A DNA stretch of 46,675 nt, taken from an uncultured Bacteroidota bacterium (GTDB lineage: Bacteria; Bacteroidota; Bacteroidia; Chitinophagales; Saprospiraceae). The stretch spans positions 1 through 46,675 of the forward strand of contig CACLQQ010000012.1 in assembly GCA_902609095.1 (NCBI GenBank), in the 5' to 3' direction. The position numbers were made by a program, and so were the translations under genes. Numbering within the stretch: position 1 is the first letter of the stretch; every line of letters begins with the position of its first letter. Below are positions 46,119 to 46,675 of this stretch, piece by piece. The notes beneath the pieces are model-generated. The model did no database searches. It was not told the DNA's origin and saw only the letters and a list, made by a program, of their open reading frames with translations.

Positions 46119-46675
46119 ATGACAACAGTAAAGACCTATTTAGCAGATATTCATCAACTTTTCATTGAAGGCATAGAAAGAGTGTTGGAGGAGATAGATT
46201 ATCCAAAGATTGAAATTGTTGGAAGAGCTTATAATGCAGTAGACCTTCAAAAAGATTTGACGACTATGTCAATAGATCTATTATTTATGGAATTGAACTT
46301 TGCTGACGAAGATGGTTTGACAATGATAAAAACATTGAAAAAAAAATATCCCGACATGCGAATTTGTGTATTAAGTGGCTACACCGATCACAAATTTGTA
46401 AAGGAGGCCTTTCAAAACGGAGCTGATGGCTATTACAGTAAATTTAACCCTTCGTCTGAGTTGACGGCCTGTGTAAATGAAGTTATGCTTGGTAATACCT
46501 TTCTTGCATCAGGAATTCAGATTACTCCTAAGAAAAACGGTTCCAGCAACTTTACAAAAGTGAACTACTTAGAAGATAGATTCTTATTGAAAAAGAAATT
46601 AACTCGAAGAGAGCAAGAGGTTTTGGAGTTGATAACAAAGGCTATGAACAATAAAGAAATAGCAGAGAAGCTCTA
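46119..46675 (+). CDS. NarL/LuxR-type response regulator, atypical receiver (partial)
   Basis: The gene runs off the right edge after about 185 residues. A receiver domain (1-120) is followed by a LuxR helix-turn-helix (LTRREQEVLELITKAMNNKEIAEKL, cut off). The usual phosphoacceptor Asp is Glu58 (LLFMELNFADEDG), and the usual acidic pair near the N-terminus is Asp10-Ile11, not Asp-Asp. Ser86 and Lys108 are kept. Such a receiver may act without phosphorylation or be locked. ATG 46119 is preferred. No histidine kinase lies next to it. Confidence 0.85.
   Translation, partial: MTTVKTYLADIHQLFIEGIERVLEEIDYPKIEIVGRAYNAVDLQKDLTTMSIDLLFMELNFADEDGLTMIKTLKKKYPDMRICVLSGYTDHKFVKEAFQNGADGYYSKFNPSSELTACVNEVMLGNTFLASGIQITPKKNGSSNFTKVNYLEDRFLLKKKLTRREQEVLELITKAMNNKEIAEKL

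Overview
The window is AT-rich and reads as a chromosomal segment of a Bacteroidota bacterium, most likely in or near the Saprospiria. The support is: TAnnTTTG promoter boxes; a TonB receptor paired with a DUF4249 lipoprotein; DUF1800, DUF1501 and PA14/F5-8 surface-protein genes; type IX secretion style C-terminal domains; and the bamD-rpoZ-coaBC-DUF4835 cluster. No phage, IS element, CRISPR array or defence island was seen. The genus is not determined.

Layout. (1) 1-5474, minus strand: one tight operon of a 189-aa conserved hypothetical, era, der, rfbC, rfbD and the 5' part of a gliding-type surface protein that runs off the left edge. (2) 5537-7700, minus strand: two tandem DUF4249 lipoprotein genes, both broken by stop codons and frameshifts. 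(3) 7816-13243, plus strand: an intact cassette of STN-domain TonB receptor, DUF4249 lipoprotein and macroglobulin-like secreted protein. (4) 13382-15649: a MerC-like membrane protein with an eroded N-terminus and a two-gene ABC system whose permease has a His-rich loop, suggesting metal handling. (5) 15698-22838: a decay zone holding a broken MscS-cNMP channel (plus strand) and a broken DUF1800-DUF1501-PA14/discoidin operon (minus strand). (6) 22957-32220: housekeeping genes recG and rbfA; the bamD-rpoZ-coaBC-DUF4835 operon; and hscA with GH3. (7) 32290-35441: queuosine-precursor transporter and CtlX, then ferredoxin and pssA. (8) 35612-37613: tRNA-Gly, tRNA-Leu, an ankyrin protein, OxyR and a RidA pseudogene. 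(9) 37772-46675: PAS histidine kinase, MarR regulator, phosphopantetheinyl transferase, dcd, PASTA protein, MATE transporter, secreted haem peroxidase, and an atypical LuxR-type response regulator cut by the right edge.

The most striking feature is the contrast between fully intact housekeeping operons and about 10 kb of pseudogenes, nearly all for surface, envelope or accessory functions (two DUF4249, MscS-cNMP, PA14/discoidin, DUF1501, DUF1800, RidA, and probably MerC). Lesions are confined to these genes, so I read this as real reductive decay and not sequencing error. I found no clearly new defence or mobile system. The best leads are the intact TonB/DUF4249/macroglobulin cassette beside two dead DUF4249 paralogues, the MerC/His-rich ABC locus, the tRNA-Leu to ankyrin to OxyR arrangement, and a response regulator whose phosphoacceptor Asp is Glu.
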